Positions 1 through 11,943 of a stretch of DNA of 64,000 nucleotides are shown here, in pieces. Location: positions 7,194,001 through 7,258,000 of the forward strand of contig NC_079879.1 in NCBI RefSeq assembly GCF_029227915.1, read 5' to 3'. Numbering within the stretch: the first letter of the stretch is position 1; each line of letters starts with the position of its first letter. Under the pieces are notes generated by a model. It was given only the letters and a program-made list of their open reading frames with translations, ran no database searches and was not told the DNA's origin. A program made the translations under genes and the position numbers. This DNA comes from Hydractinia symbiolongicarpus (Eukaryota; Cnidaria; Hydrozoa; Anthoathecata; Hydractiniidae).

Positions 1-267
1 TTGTTTGTTGTTGTTGTTTGTTGTTGTTTGTTGTTGTTTGTTGTTGTTTGTTGTTGTTTGTTGTTGTTTGTTGTTGTTTGTTGTTGTTTGTTGTTGTTTG
101 TTGTTGTTTGTTGTTGTTTGTTGTTGTTGTTTGTTGTTGTTTGTTGTTGTTTGTTGTTGTTTGTTGTTGTTTTTTGTTGTTTGTTGTTGTTGTTTGTTGT
201 TGTTTGTTGTTGTTTGTTGTTGTTTGTTGTTGTTTGTTGTTGTTTTTTGTTGTTTGTTGTTCATTGT
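1..267. repeat. GTTGTTTGTT-type microsatellite
   Basis: Near-perfect tandem repetition of TTGTTGTTTG (10 bp) with occasional 3-bp slippage and two T-run interruptions near 171 and 243. It is open in several frames and gives Leu/Phe/Val/Cys polypeptides, but these are artefacts of the repeat. The array runs off the left edge, so its true length is unknown. Confidence 0.97.
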
Positions 268-275
268 TGCTTTAA

Positions 276-3200
276 TTAGTAATTTTTTTTCTTTAAAATT
301 TACCCTTAACAGAAATATTAAAGCTTACCCTTGAATACTGAAAATTGATGAAGACGAAAAATTTAATCCTATTTCCATTTATTGCTTACAAACAAACACA
401 TCATATTTTTATTTTGTTGCATCACGAGAATTTGATTAGTTAAGAGACGAAAGAGATCGAACGTTTATTTGATTATCTGGCTTGACTATCTATTTCGTAT
501 CGGAAATTAGATTGGCTTTTCATAATAAGTGGTACAGATTAACCCACGTTGCCGATTGCAAGAACGGAAATTGCCAATTAATTAATAATCAACTCCTTTT
601 TTAATACTTTCTTTAACAACATCAGAACCGTTAACTTACTGATTCTAAAATTTACTGCAGACCATTTTTTTTTCATTTTGGAATAAAAAGACCGAAAAGA
701 AATTTCAGTAAAATTTCAAGTAAGTGGTTCGGTGTTTCCAACAACATAATCACTACGTCTGATTAAAAAGGCCTAGTAATTTTTGGACTTTTTTTATTTT
801 TAGCGCCTCCTAAAGTTAATGGATTATGGCTAAAATGTTATAATGTTTCTCAAGTATCCAAAGAATATTTAATTTGAATATTTTTAAGCAAACATTGCCA
901 AAGATATTTGCTTAACTATGTATCTGTGAACACTGATTTTAGCACAAAATTTCAGTGAATGTCAAAGTGAAAATATCAGATTGTTAATTTTCATGCGACA
1001 TCCATGACTTAAAACTTACAACGTAATAAAAGAGAAGTTATGGGAGTAGGCCCTCCCCGGCAATACACTCGACTCCTAGCTATATTGCATACAGGATAAG
1101 AAATAATTGCATCTGTTGACAAAGTTTAAAACGTGAAATACAAAAATTAAATAAAAATGTCATTTTAATGGGCTAAAACAAAGAAAGCTTAAACAGAGAA
1201 AGAAAAAGAAACTTAAAAAGGCACGGTAGGAATGAACGGCTAAAAGGGACGCAGATTCTATCCATTCATTACCCACATTTATTCCCAAACATTTGAGCTA
1301 TTCTTGTGTTCTAACCTAAAAATCAAAAATATGTATGTTTTAAGCGTAATATGCCATGATATATAATGGATAGTCGTTAATCCGTGTAAAATTCACGGGC
1401 TAGCCCGTCGTACACATTCCAGTCCTAAGATTATCATCATCACTCTTTGTGCGTATTCTAAGCATCGCTATTTCGAGCATCCTTAACATATAGTAGCAAT
1501 TCAGCTGCCATTTTGAACAAAATACGGCTACCATTAGTGCTTGGAGAATTCATGGGTATTCGCCCATCGTGGATATTTCCCACATCGTTTTTTCTTGGAA
1601 TTTTGCCTGGCGGTTAGTATGAAACAATGAAGTTTACTTAGGCGGGGTTATTACTGTAATTACAGGTTCGATTATAATGCTGTTCTTAATTTAATATCCC
1701 TTTAAAAATTGTTCTCAAAAATGCGGTAAGATCTGAAGGATGTAAGTTACCATTTTGAACAGACAAACAATATATGGATGTTATTCCAAAGACTAACTAG
1801 TTGGCTTTAGGATGCTCCCTTAAAATCTACGTTTGTAGCTAAAATTTTAAAATTGTTTTCTTTTAAGATTTATATATGGTTAGAAAAAGAGACAATATAA
1901 TAATTTTAGCATGCAAAAGCATATAAACTGCAACGTTAGATCGTCCAGCAAATAATGCTGTCATCGCTAGAACTTTGTGTAGTATTTATCAAATGAACGA
2001 ATCCCAAGTACGGATGTTTATATAAATATTAGCAAACTGTAATCTTACAATTTCTGATTTTTGTGTTTTGTTTTTAATTTTTTTTAAATTATTAACCATA
2101 ACAATACATTTTAAGTATTAAATAAAATACAATATTTATCAAAATATAACAAAATAAAATAATATATATAATATATTAAAGGACTTTGCGGCAAGATCGA
2201 AGAATCTCTCATGCGTACAAAAAGACAGAACATGGCTTATTATGTCTAGTCGGTAGGTAGCCCGTAGAAAAATTCAAATGTTCACCTTTTTTAAATCTCG
2301 TATTTCGTGTTTCCGTTGCATACGATTATTATTAAATAGACGAGTTTAAAAATGGTGATGTCAAATGCAGAAATTCCTTTAACAAAAATGTAGTCGTCCT
2401 GAGGCGGGCATTAGAAATTAAATACAGGTTTTATTTAATTACTAATGACACAGAAAACTGGAATGCAACGCATCATAAACAAAATAAAATTTTGCAGATG
2501 GAATATATCAATTAAAGAATTTTAGTTTCAAAGATTTTAAATATTTAGTTAGGTAGGTTAACCAACTACAAATGGAGCTACCTTGACTTGACTTTCCTGC
2601 AGAAGTCTTACTTGTTTTTTTCTTGAGGAGAATTGCTGTTGTTATGGATAATGCGTATAGTTTAATAAAGAAAGTTGTGGAAATTCTCCGAAAAAAAAAG
2701 GTGATAAATTTTGTGCTTTGCCATATATAATCGCATATTCTCATTACCTTGGAGGGAAACACAAGGAGAATATGTACGTATTAAAGAAGAATATATACGA
2801 GAATATATACGTAATAAATATTTTATTGTTTTTAATTTTGCTTTAAAGTGGACGACTATTTTTTGCAAAAAATTGATCAAGTGCTAAAATCTGCGGTCAT
2901 GTAAAGTCGGATTTACATTTAGAAATACAAGGTATCGTATCGTATTATTTAGGTTTTCAATGATTGGTTCAAAACTATTTTTAATTATTCTTTTTTTAGT
3001 GTAATTTTTGATACACGTACTACGAAAAAAAACATTAAAACTTACTTTTTCACGTATCGATACATATCGACCAGATAATCAAGTTTGTCCAGTCAGATCA
3101 ACTGATTGTACGATACGCTTATTATTTTTTAAATGAAAATCCGGTTGTAAAATTGTATGAAAAATGTACCGAATGTCAGTCGACCTCAAATGCTGTGAAG

Positions 3201-4519
3201 TACATTTCCACAAACAGCCACTCTACCGAAACAACATAAAGAGTCTATGGATACGGATAACAACCAGTAAAAAAATTATTTTTCTTTTTTTATCTTATAT
3301 TATATTACTCACCTGCCAAACAGGAGTTTTGTAATTGAAAACGATATCATAATCATATCTATATTCATAGCAATAACCCCGTCCTAAGTAAATTTTACTA
3401 CTTTCTTTCCAATGAAATTTTCTATGGGTTAACGAATACTTTTTTATATTTCATAACTTTTTTCTAGCTGACTGCGATAAAACTTTTATTTCATATGCTA
3501 CTCCAGCTTCCATTTTTTTCGTTAATTATCTTGTTGAAAAGCCCTGCGCAAAATAAAAAATAAGGGCCACAATTGTTTTATGGTCGTCTCATCCTTTTTT
3601 GATTCAATTTTCGCCTATTCATAACAAACTAACTCGATGTCACGATCAATTAAATACGATGTTTTAAACTGAGACTCGATAAAGTGATTCGACAACTCGC
3701 TGAACCAAGTCGACGACTCGGAAAACTATTTCAACATTTTGTTGACAAACACCTTGTCGAATTGTTAAATCGAATTATGGTGCTGATTAATACATGTCAT
3801 ACAAATCTCTCTAGTGATGAAAGACAATAAAAATAAGAGCGATATTGAGAACATTCTGCCAAGGTGAGAATAATTAAAATCTGTATGCGTGCTGACTAGT
3901 TAGCTGGGTATGCCAATGCTTCTTGAGAAATATCAGCTAGTTGAAACACAGATAAGTCAGGTAAAAAATTATTAAAACGGATACTCAAATAATTTTCTTC
4001 CTAGATATATCCTATGGTTAAAATATAAAGCACAGGAAAACATGCTCCGTTATTGATGCCGCAAAATCTAATTCAGCCTTCATTTATTTGAAGAAAAAAT
4101 ACACAGCCAGCGTCAAGCCAAGATTTAGACATTAATTAATGATAAAACAATAGAGGTACCGCCTTTTAAAAAGTTGGTATTTTCTAACTTAATTCAATAA
4201 ATCCTGCATATTTTGTCTCTTTAAGGAATTATGGGCGTTCCGGTCAAAAAGAGATGAAGAAAACACAGAAAAATACGTAAATCCAACTGTCTCAGATTAT
4301 CAACAAAAAAAGTCTTGTTGATGGGGTTGTTTGGTTATTTTTAAATGTTTATAATAGCGGCAACAATAAATATTCTATTAAAAACACAATGGTTCGTTAA
4401 TTCCTTGTGCCTGTGTCTGTTAATTAGAGAGACTACTGTATATCCTCCGCAACGGAAGGCTCATACGTAGTTAGCAGTATTTAAATTCGCATCACGTTTT
4501 TTACACTGTAATAACCTAC
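276..4519. other. Gene-free AT-rich stretch
   Basis: I see no convincing exon here. All open frames are short and lack family motifs. A few short direct repeats exist, for example the ATATACG-containing repeats near 2770-2815, and the GTATCG-rich stretch 2930-3115 could be an old inverted-repeat transposon. Neither has clear ends. Confidence 0.6.
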
Positions 4520-4574
4520 AGGATTATACTGCACTTTTTGTAGCTTACTGCCAATATATTTTGACCGGGATTGT
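4520..4574 (+). mobile_element. 3' fragment of CAATCCCGGTC MITE
   Basis: This 55-bp piece matches the right end of the complete element at 7032-7231, including the TTACTGCC and TTTTGACCGGGATTG terminal motif. The rest of the element is missing, so it is a truncated third copy of the family. Confidence 0.75.
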
Positions 4575-4936
4575 CTCTGAAATTTTCGACTTAGAATTTT
4601 TTTGCCAATTTTTTGCAGTAATTTTTTTGACTCAATTTTTAAATCAATTCTAAAGGTGAATACTATATATATGTTTTGAACTATGTACCAGCATTGTTTC
4701 TTTGGTGCTATGCTAAAATTGGAAACAATAGAAATGCTAAAACAATGGGGCAGTTCTCGATAATCGCGAGATATTATAATATTCCGTGAAAAGTTTTAGT
4801 TAATAAATACGTTATTGTTACTAATTTTTGTGGGTATTAATTTTAACGCACTTGTGCCAAAAAAATTTATTTGCGCGCAAAATTTAGCATATACAGAAGC
4901 AACGCGCAAAATGTTTTGCGTGAAAAGTACTACGTG

Positions 4937-5185
<249 letters not shown>

Positions 5186-5342
5186 AGTCAAAAAAAACCA
5201 AGTATTTTCAACAACGTTTCGATCATTTCTTCGTCAGGTGTACAAAAGGAGTCTCGTTCCAGAATGTATATAAAAAAAGGTTACAGTTCATCACTTTACA
5301 ATAATTACAAAGTTTAAAACAATAAAATTATGTATATCTTTC

Positions 5343-5909
5343 TATTGAATTGATTGATCTCCACAAACTATTCAACAAAAACACAATTAAAGTCAGCTAC
5401 TCCTGCATGACTAATGTCGGCACGATAATCTCCGGGCATAATAAGCAAACTTTGTTCCCACCGGATAAAACTTTCGGATGCAACTGCAGAAAAAAAGGAG
5501 AATGTCCTATGCAAAATCGAAATTAATTTACCAGGCAGAGGTCGGTAATAACAAAGATGAAGAGAAAAGGATATACGTAGGCGCCGCTGAAACTACGTTT
5601 AAGGAAAGATATCGAAATCACAAACGAGATATAAAATCATCGGGGTATAGAAAAAGTACCGCATTGTCAAGCTACGTTTGGAACTTGAAAGATCAAAACA
5701 AAGAGCCAATTATCAGTTGGAAAATTATCAAAACCACGAACGCTAAAGCCAGATTGAATTATTGCAAATTATGTCTAACAGAGAAAATTGTGATTTTAAA
5801 CTCCCTTGACGACCCGAAATTACTTAACTCAAAGAACGAATTTATCAGTAAATGTTGTCATGACAACAAATACTTGTTAAAGAACGTTAAGAGAATGGGT
5901 GTGGGTTAA
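5343..5909 (+). pseudogene. Penelope-like retroelement, RT tail plus GIY-YIG endonuclease relic
   Basis: The frame 5478-5909 carries a GIY-YIG-type nuclease core as found at the C-terminus of Penelope-like elements: an IYVGAAE strand (the YIG-type motif as YVG), then F-x-x-R-Y-x-x-H, an STALSSYVW segment, a Trp-containing strand, and a CLTEK-x-x-I segment followed by LLNSKNE. Upstream, from about 5343, another frame reads the linker that precedes the nuclease in these elements, including a Cys-x-Cys-x5-Cys knuckle (GCNCRKKGEC). The two parts are separated by a frameshift near 5515, so the gene is dead. The main reverse transcriptase domain is absent: the copy is 5'-truncated, next to the (TA)n tract. 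Known Penelope elements use the nuclease for target-primed integration. Family assignment is by motif recognition. Confidence 0.85.
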
Positions 5910-5995
5910 ATATAAGAGTTCAAGATTTTAAGATATGTTTATGATTTTGTATTAATGCTTGTTTTGTTTTATCTTATAGATTTAACAAAATATTT

Positions 5996-6051
5996 GGTAA
6001 CTTGTACCTGATGATTGTTTAACATGAAACTTAAAGTCGTACTTAGCTACT
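5996..6051 (+). ncRNA. Candidate minimal type-I hammerhead ribozyme of the Penelope-like element
   Basis: The conserved core is complete and in order: CUGAUGA (6008-6014), a short helix II (UGU 6016-6018 with ACA 6022-6024, loop UUA), GAAA (6026-6029), a two-pair helix III (A6029-U6037, C6030-G6036, loop UUAAA), and the cleavage triplet GUC ending at 6038. Helix I forms from GUAC 6004-6007 with GUAC 6039-6042, plus an outer GGUA 5996-5999 with UACU 6048-6051 across an internal loop. Penelope-like elements are known to carry hammerheads with a very short helix III, and this one lies 90 bp downstream of the nuclease relic. Cleavage would fall after C6038. Helix II is weak (3 bp), so activity is uncertain. 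Confidence 0.72.
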
Positions 6052-6122
6052 TAGTGCTTAGCTCTGTAAGGGAAGATCAAACTGAAAAAAGACCTTGGTT
6101 ATGTTTGTTTTGCATGTAAGGT

Positions 6123-6152
6123 TGGCACTTGTGCAAAAGCACAAAGGTGCCA
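6123..6152. other. Hairpin downstream of hammerhead candidate
   Basis: GGCAC-TTGTGC pairs with GCACAA-AG-GTGCC around an AAAA loop, giving 11 base pairs with a two-base bulge. It may be part of the terminal region of the Penelope-like element. No function can be read from it. Confidence 0.5.
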
Positions 6153-6205
6153 GAACAAAATATTAAGTTTTTAAAGATATTTAGCTGTAATTTCCATGCG
6201 CCACA

Positions 6206-6412
6206 GTGCGTCACTAATGCGTCACTCGGTTTTTTGCATGTGTTTAACTGTTAAATGTATGCGTCACATGCGTCACAACATTTGTTTAAGAAATATGTAC
6301 TATTCTTTTAAAACTTTGGATGTGACGCATGTGACGCATGTGACGCATTAAATTCCTTCACAGCGTAGTACTATATAACTTGTGACGCATATGTGACGCA
6401 CTTGTGACGCAT
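6206..6412. repeat. Inverted clusters of ten GTGACGCAT motifs
   Basis: Four copies of (A/G)TGCGTCAC lie at 6206, 6217, 6259 and 6268; six copies of GTGACGCA(T/C) lie at 6322, 6331, 6340, 6382, 6393 and 6404. The left group is the reverse complement of the right group, so the two can pair into a large hairpin or present the same 7-bp TGACGCA site in two orientations. TGACGCA resembles a bZIP (ATF/CRE-like) half-site pair. There is no gene directly beside it. Confidence 0.8.
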
Positions 6413-7031
6413 GGAATATAAGAACTTTTAAATACGAACGAAGTTTTCTTATATATATTATACATTTTAGGCATCCATGCCTTTGAGAACCGGGGTGCAA
6501 AAACAGTGCGGGAAAGGTTCTAAGTCTTTCATCGATTCCTTTAGGATTTGTTCAATAAATTTAAATTCTCGTCCTCTTGAACTCATCATATCTGTTTCGC
6601 GTTGATCTCTGGTTATATTTTTCAACATGTTTAATTGAACCTGTAAAGCTTGTAGCCAAAATTAGCATGGAATTGTCCCTGCCTATAACCATGTCAATGG
6701 CAAACTGGTTTTTAGGCCTTGGCAGGTATTTTATACCTTATTTTATACGTTATTTTAGGCTAAGATGAGAGCTTATTTCTTGTGTTGAATATCATTTGAT
6801 TTCACTTTCGTTTTCTTCGAATTTTGGCGCCTAATTTTTCTTATCATTTCACTGCATTTTTTACAGAATAGTAGTTTCATAGAAGCTAGGCTCTAGTCCA
6901 CGTGTGTGTGTGTGTAACAAATTCGAGTTACAGAGGCCGTTTTGACTTTCTCTGGGAAAAAAAAGGCCATGTCACAACTCTTTTCAATTTTTCTGCCACA
7001 ACTCTTTTCAATTTTTTTTCTTGAAATTCAG

Positions 7032-7231
7032 ACAATCCCGGTCAAAAATAATGGCAGTAAACCCTTTTTACACGTGTAGCAAGAGCAAGATAGTACAAAG
7101 CCCCCTTTCCCCCAGTATCAATGTTCAAAAGCTGTGCTAACACGCTTCCAAACATTGATAATGGGGGAGAGGAGGTAGGATTATACTGCACTTTTTGTAG
7201 CTTACTGCCAATATATTTTGACCGGGATTGT
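7032..7231 (+). mobile_element. MITE with CAATCCCGGTCAAAA terminal inverted repeats
   Basis: The ends ACAATCCCGGTCAAAA (7032-7047) and TTTTGACCGGGATTGT (7216-7231) are perfect inverted repeats, each followed inward by GGCAGTAA or TTACTGCC. A second, nested inverted repeat (TATCAATGTT with AACATTGATA) sits in the middle, flanked by C-run and G-run arms. There is no ORF. A full copy lies in opposite orientation at 40783-40987 and a fragment at 4520-4574. A target-site duplication is not clear here. Confidence 0.85.
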
Positions 7232-7827
7232 AGCATAAAAGGCTCCGTTTGGAAAAATTTTTTAATAACATTTTAAAGCGATGCTCAAAGTAACGGTTTG
7301 AAACGTTATTTTTAGGATAAAAACGTAATAATAATTAACGTTAAAAAACACATCTTTATAGTAACAAAGACAAAGGAGCGGCTGTTGGTTTTCGACTTTA
7401 GTGACTTACACAAAAGTTGAGCTGATGGAAGTGAAAAACAGAATTGGTTTTTTTCCGCCATGTATGTAATTTATAGACTCGAACATATAGATATACCTAG
7501 AATTTTTATCTTCTCCAGTCTTGGTCATGTTTTCATCCAAAAATATTTTTTTGTAATACACGTTTCGAAAAAAGATATTAAACCAGCGAGCAAAGTGCGC
7601 TGGTCTGTTTATTGCGCAATATGTGAGCATTTTAACCAGTTCGTAGCCCCTTTAATACAAAAACCGAAATACGATAGATAAGGTATATAAGCAACCTTGG
7701 GAAGAAGGAGATATAATATTTAACCCAGGACTTATTCTCCTTTTTCAAAATATGTGATTAGACATGGTAAAATTTATAAAAACCTGTGTTGCAAATGTTA
7801 TAATTAAGAAAACATTCACTAAAGAGT

Positions 7828-7865
7828 TCTTACTTGAAATGTTCTTTAGAACATTTCAAGTAAGA
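7828..7865. repeat. Perfect 38-bp palindrome
   Basis: Two 18-bp arms (left arm TCTTACTTGAAATGTTCT) are perfect reverse complements separated by TT. The cause is unknown; it could be a minimal inverted duplication or a MITE remnant. It is too short and too perfect to be a miRNA precursor. Confidence 0.9.
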
Positions 7866-8448
7866 TATTTTGACATTTTGATATTTTTCGATATTTTGCG
7901 TCTGTTATTATTCCAAACATTTGACAATGGTTTGATGTTATCAGAAAGAAATACGCGGTTAATGAACTTCAGGTGTATTGCTCCGACTTTTAAATTGATC
8001 CGTGGCATAAAATATTTCCTATGAAGAAAGTTTTATATACTGCGAAACGTCCGTGCAAATACGTACAGAAAAGTATTACCATCTCATTTGTATTACCATC
8101 TCATTATAAGTTTTAGAAAAGCAACCGTCCAGTATCTATAGTCTTCCCTTAGGCCATGTAAAGCCACTAGTCAAGGTTTTTTTTTAGAAAACGTACACGA
8201 ATTGTTTTCTTTTCGCCTATACAAAACTAAAGTACGCATCGTTGAGCATTTTTTTTTTTAAATCGAGTAAGATAATTGTTATGATGACGTATCTTACTTA
8301 TTTATCACCATGGTAACCTAAAGTAAAAACAGATTACACGCCCCTTTGTCATCATTGTCATAAAAATTAGTCGTCGTAGAGATAATATATCAATTATTAC
8401 ATTCACCTTACTGATCTTACATTACAGTAAAATTGTCAAAACTCAAAA

Positions 8449-9762
8449 ATGATATCGCAATTGGAACTTTTAAAATGGAAGAAAAAGCGAACATCTACGT
8501 ACTGTGTTTTTTTGTTGTTGTACTTTTTGATTGGACTAGAGTTTGGGAGTATTAATGCAACGTTATGGATATATGTTTCGACTGTTCTCAAAACTGGAAA
8601 TGATAAGTTTTATTATGGTTTAATAAATGCTGGATTTTTTATTCCATCGTTGTTTTTTCCACCTGTTGTATCAAGATTTGTTGATAAAACAAGGCGCGTG
8701 AAATTATGTTTGATTATTATTATTAATTTGTCGATAGCTGGCAGTTGTTTATACACCATACACTTCTCTCCGATATTTCCATTTGTGGGAAGATTTTTGA
8801 GTGGATTTGGGATAGCTATGTCTCCACTAATTGTTTCTGAAGTAGCTAGATCTTACAAGAAAACCGAATTAATGCAACGACTGCCAGCACTAAATGGGAG
8901 TAGAATGTTTGGCTATGCATTTGGACCTTGCATTTCCATACTTTTTATGAAGACAAATTTTATGATTGGCGCTATTCGTATTACATATGCAAATATCATT
9001 GGACCAATCCTGTTTGTGATTTCGTTTGTTTTACTTTTTGCAGTAGTGTTTTTTACACATGATTTATCACGAGAATACGACTTGAAAGCAGACACAATGG
9101 ATAAGTTAGAAGAAGAAAACTATAAAATCTCCAACAACACCTCCACTTTGAACACGTTAAGAAAGATATTTAAAACCACAGACACTTGCCTTGTTATCGT
9201 GATGTGTCTTTTTTTTGGTATTATGGATCAAACAATGTTTCGGACTGTGCCTATTCTGATCATTAACAATTTACATTTTAAGTATGTCTTCCTAAATGGT
9301 TCATTAGTTGGCTTTGCTGTGTTCAATTCAATTTTAATTTTTGTCCTTGTGTTTTGGAAAATGTCCAATAAAGACGTCTATCTGACTGGTATTGCCAGTT
9401 TCATCTCGATAATTTTAACAACGTTTTTACTGTTTCTGCTATATCACCGAGTTGGAAATGTTTTTGCATGGTACATAACGATATTTCTTACCATGTGCAT
9501 GTTGGTCCTATTTATGCTGTCCGATCAAACCTTCACCGTTGTAATTTGTGCTAAACTGGCCAATTCTTGCAATCAAGGCTTTTTGGAGGGCATCAGGATC
9601 TTTTTCATTCAAACTGGTCGAATTATCGGTGGATTGTTGGTTGGAATATATTATGGCAATATGAATGTTTGTTATCCTGTAGTCAACGTTTTCGCGTTTT
9701 TGTTTTTGACTATTGTGATTTCAAGAAAAAATACTTTGTCGAATCCTGTGCCAGTTATATGA
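8449..9762 (+). CDS. Major facilitator superfamily transporter, MFSD8/CLN7-like
   Basis: A 437-residue protein with 12 strongly hydrophobic segments in two groups of six, divided by a hydrophilic charged loop (about residues 205-240). The loop between segments 2 and 3 carries an MFS motif-A-like sequence (SRFVDKTRRVK, residues 75-85), and segment 4 begins with GRFLSGFGIAMSP (from residue 114), followed by SEVARS and an ALNGSRMFGYAFGP stretch in segment 5. This arrangement recalls the MFSD8/CLN7-SPX-type MFS branch, whose members sit in lysosomal or other membranes; the substrate cannot be told. The start at 8449 is chosen because the charged N-terminal tail directly precedes the first membrane segment. 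The gene has no intron, which is compatible with a retrocopy or an intron-poor lineage. It is intact and stands alone. Confidence 0.88.
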   Translation: MISQLELLKWKKKRTSTYCVFLLLYFLIGLEFGSINATLWIYVSTVLKTGNDKFYYGLINAGFFIPSLFFPPVVSRFVDKTRRVKLCLIIIINLSIAGSCLYTIHFSPIFPFVGRFLSGFGIAMSPLIVSEVARSYKKTELMQRLPALNGSRMFGYAFGPCISILFMKTNFMIGAIRITYANIIGPILFVISFVLLFAVVFFTHDLSREYDLKADTMDKLEEENYKISNNTSTLNTLRKIFKTTDTCLVIVMCLFFGIMDQTMFRTVPILIINNLHFKYVFLNGSLVGFAVFNSILIFVLVFWKMSNKDVYLTGIASFISIILTTFLLFLLYHRVGNVFAWYITIFLTMCMLVLFMLSDQTFTVVICAKLANSCNQGFLEGIRIFFIQTGRIIGGLLVGIYYGNMNVCYPVVNVFAFLFLTIVISRKNTLSNPVPVI

Positions 9763-10772
9763 AAATATTAAGACATAATGCACTGTAATCCATTTTAAAA
9801 TAGCATAGACCTTGATGCAATATTAAAACTTTTATTAAAAATTCTCTTTTATTTCGGGTATGGTAATATCTGATAATGTTATTACGTTATAATTTTTATA
9901 ATAATTTTCCAACTTAATGGTTTATAAGTCATTATTCTTAGCTTGTCAAAGAAATGAACGGTTGGCATGGTCAATAAGCGATGTCAAAGTTAGTTAGATT
10001 TGATTCAATTATTTAAATCTTACTATTGAAGCCACACATAAAGGATTTAAACAAGTTTCTGCAGTGATGGTAAGCTCTAACCTTGATCCCAGGTCTTTTC
10101 TCTTTTTAATATAAGTGACAGCGAGAAAGAAATAGCCCTGGCACCGGCTGGTGATCTTACAAAGACCGTCCCAGAAATTGCGGCGAGTGACATATAAATA
10201 GTTTGAGGTCGCTAGTGTGCGCAATGCGAAAACAAGATGGCGGTGCTCAATGAAGCGCTTGTTTGTTGCCAGCGAATGAACTTGCTAAACTTTTTAAAAA
10301 CGTGTGCTTTGGTAAAATTTTTTAAAGATCTTTTTGGAGAAGATAGGTAAATAAGTTGAAAATTTCAATACAGAAGGCACCTTTCTTTCTTTAATTTCAA
10401 TATCTGACAGGTGGTGCTAATGAAACTAACTAACTAAACTATTGACAGAGGATACTTGTGGAAACAGTTACAACATGGGTCAGTCTAAAGACTCTTAGAC
10501 TAATGTTTAACCTTGTAATATGGGCTGTTTTAAATTTTAAAAAATTGAAGACAGGCTTGGCCCAACTGTTGACAAATGCAGTGGCTATAGGCTCAGAGAG
10601 CAAAAATATATGAAGAAGAATAAATCATGAATTCTCTAAATATAATCTGTTACAAATTTATATAACTAAAGTAATGAGCGATACAAATACGATGTTATAA
10701 ATTCTGCTTTTCTTAAAAAACAAACCAAACACAGACTTAAATTGACAAATAAATTTAATAAATGGGGATTAA

Positions 10773-10950
10773 TAGCACAGTCAGTAGAACGTTCGACTCA
10801 TGCCCAAGTGTTTGTGGGTTTCATTCCAACATAAGGCTGTCGTCCAGTTGGGCAACAATTTTAAAAAAGTTTTCTATAGCTCAAATGGGAACTTTAAAGA
10901 CTCCAGAACTGTCTTTGTGGACTACTTCTGAAAGTAATTGAAAGGGTGTA
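10773..10950 (+). mobile_element. tRNA-derived SINE
   Basis: Starts with a degenerate tRNA-like head (AGTAGAACGTTCGACTC, then GTGGGTTTCATTCCAAC as a decayed B box) and continues into a tRNA-unrelated body (TCCAGTTGGGCAACAATTTT, AGCTCAAATGGGAACTTTAA). The same head and body occur on the opposite strand at 30508-30655, and a related body at 17831-18040. Confidence 0.7.
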
Positions 10951-11497
10951 TTGCTCAAAACTGGTGAGACTGATCACGTATAAATTAACACATAATAAAT
11001 TTAAATCATAGTCATAGATCTTTCTTTCTTAAATACATAAAATATTTCAATTGTTGCTGCCCCAGCCAAAGCGATTGCCTCTCTAATTGCGTATTAGGTC
11101 AAATTGCAATGATTCTATCAAAGGTTATCTTGAAAAGTAAGCATTAATAGTTTGATAAATTACATAAATTATACTAAGCCGAAAGTTATGTCTTGATATC
11201 TGATTCATAATTATTTAGCTAGTTATTTTGAACACAAAAATCCAAAAAAAACATCTCTAATAATGCGACAAGGAAGTCTCTAATTACCTTTAAAAATGCA
11301 TTCACTGACCTGGTCCTGCACGAAGAGATGCAAAGTAGTGTTGTTTTTGCTACCCACAACAAACTTGAAATGCATAACTCGATTTATTCGTAGCTAGCTT
11401 TACGCAACAATATGCCAAAAAAGTTGCAGCAGTTCAGTTTTTAGACTTTATTGTAGTCAGTTTACGTTATGTACAAGCTTGTGAAACACCTTTTAAC

Positions 11498-11640
11498 GGC
11501 ATGTCGCAAGTTGGACCTGGTCCGTCAATTGACAGGGCAGCATGTCAAAAGATGGCCCATTGTGTCAAAAGATGGGCCACCGTGTCTAAAGATGGTCCGT
11601 CCCGTCTTTAGACGGGCCGTGTTTTAAGTTGGGTCAGAAT
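11498..11640. repeat. Imperfect ~22-bp tandem repeat (GTGTCAAAAGATGGGCC)
   Basis: Four to five diverged units of the type GTGTCAAAAGATGGGCCA follow one another; the last ones read GTCTAAAGATGGTCC and then the reverse-complement-like GTCTTTAGACGGGCC, so the array ends in a short inverted repeat. No coding sense is visible. Confidence 0.7.
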
Positions 11641-11943
11641 ATACTCACAACTGCTCCTGGGACACAAAGTATATCAACCAGACCAAGGGTAGGGTAACTT
11701 ATTATCGCGTGATTATTTCCTTGTATGTAACAAAGAGTGCCGGGTGGTTTTACTGCATGATTTTTTAAGCAACTAACAATTGCGTTGTAGGTACAATCTG
11801 TCATTATGCTAGAACTGTTTTATTAGCTTCTTCTCCCAAACCACTCCTGCAAGTCATCATGTGCAGATTTCACATTACCACTTATATATATGTTTTTTCC
11901 AAAATATAAGACTGTATTGTAGAAGAACTACTTTGTTCATCAC

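Larger units (their letters stand above)
6413..8448. other. Intergenic stretch upstream of the MFS gene
   Basis: Apart from the MITE at 7032-7231 and the palindrome at 7828-7865, I see no coding region. Small open frames at 6577-6768, 7460-7681 and 7764-8024 show no recognisable domain and are in AT-rich sequence. A short GT run lies near 6902-6915. Confidence 0.55.

Noticed and set aside
1-334. Overlapping open frames with LLLFVVVCCC repeats
   Set aside because: They are three readings of one microsatellite and do not encode a membrane protein.
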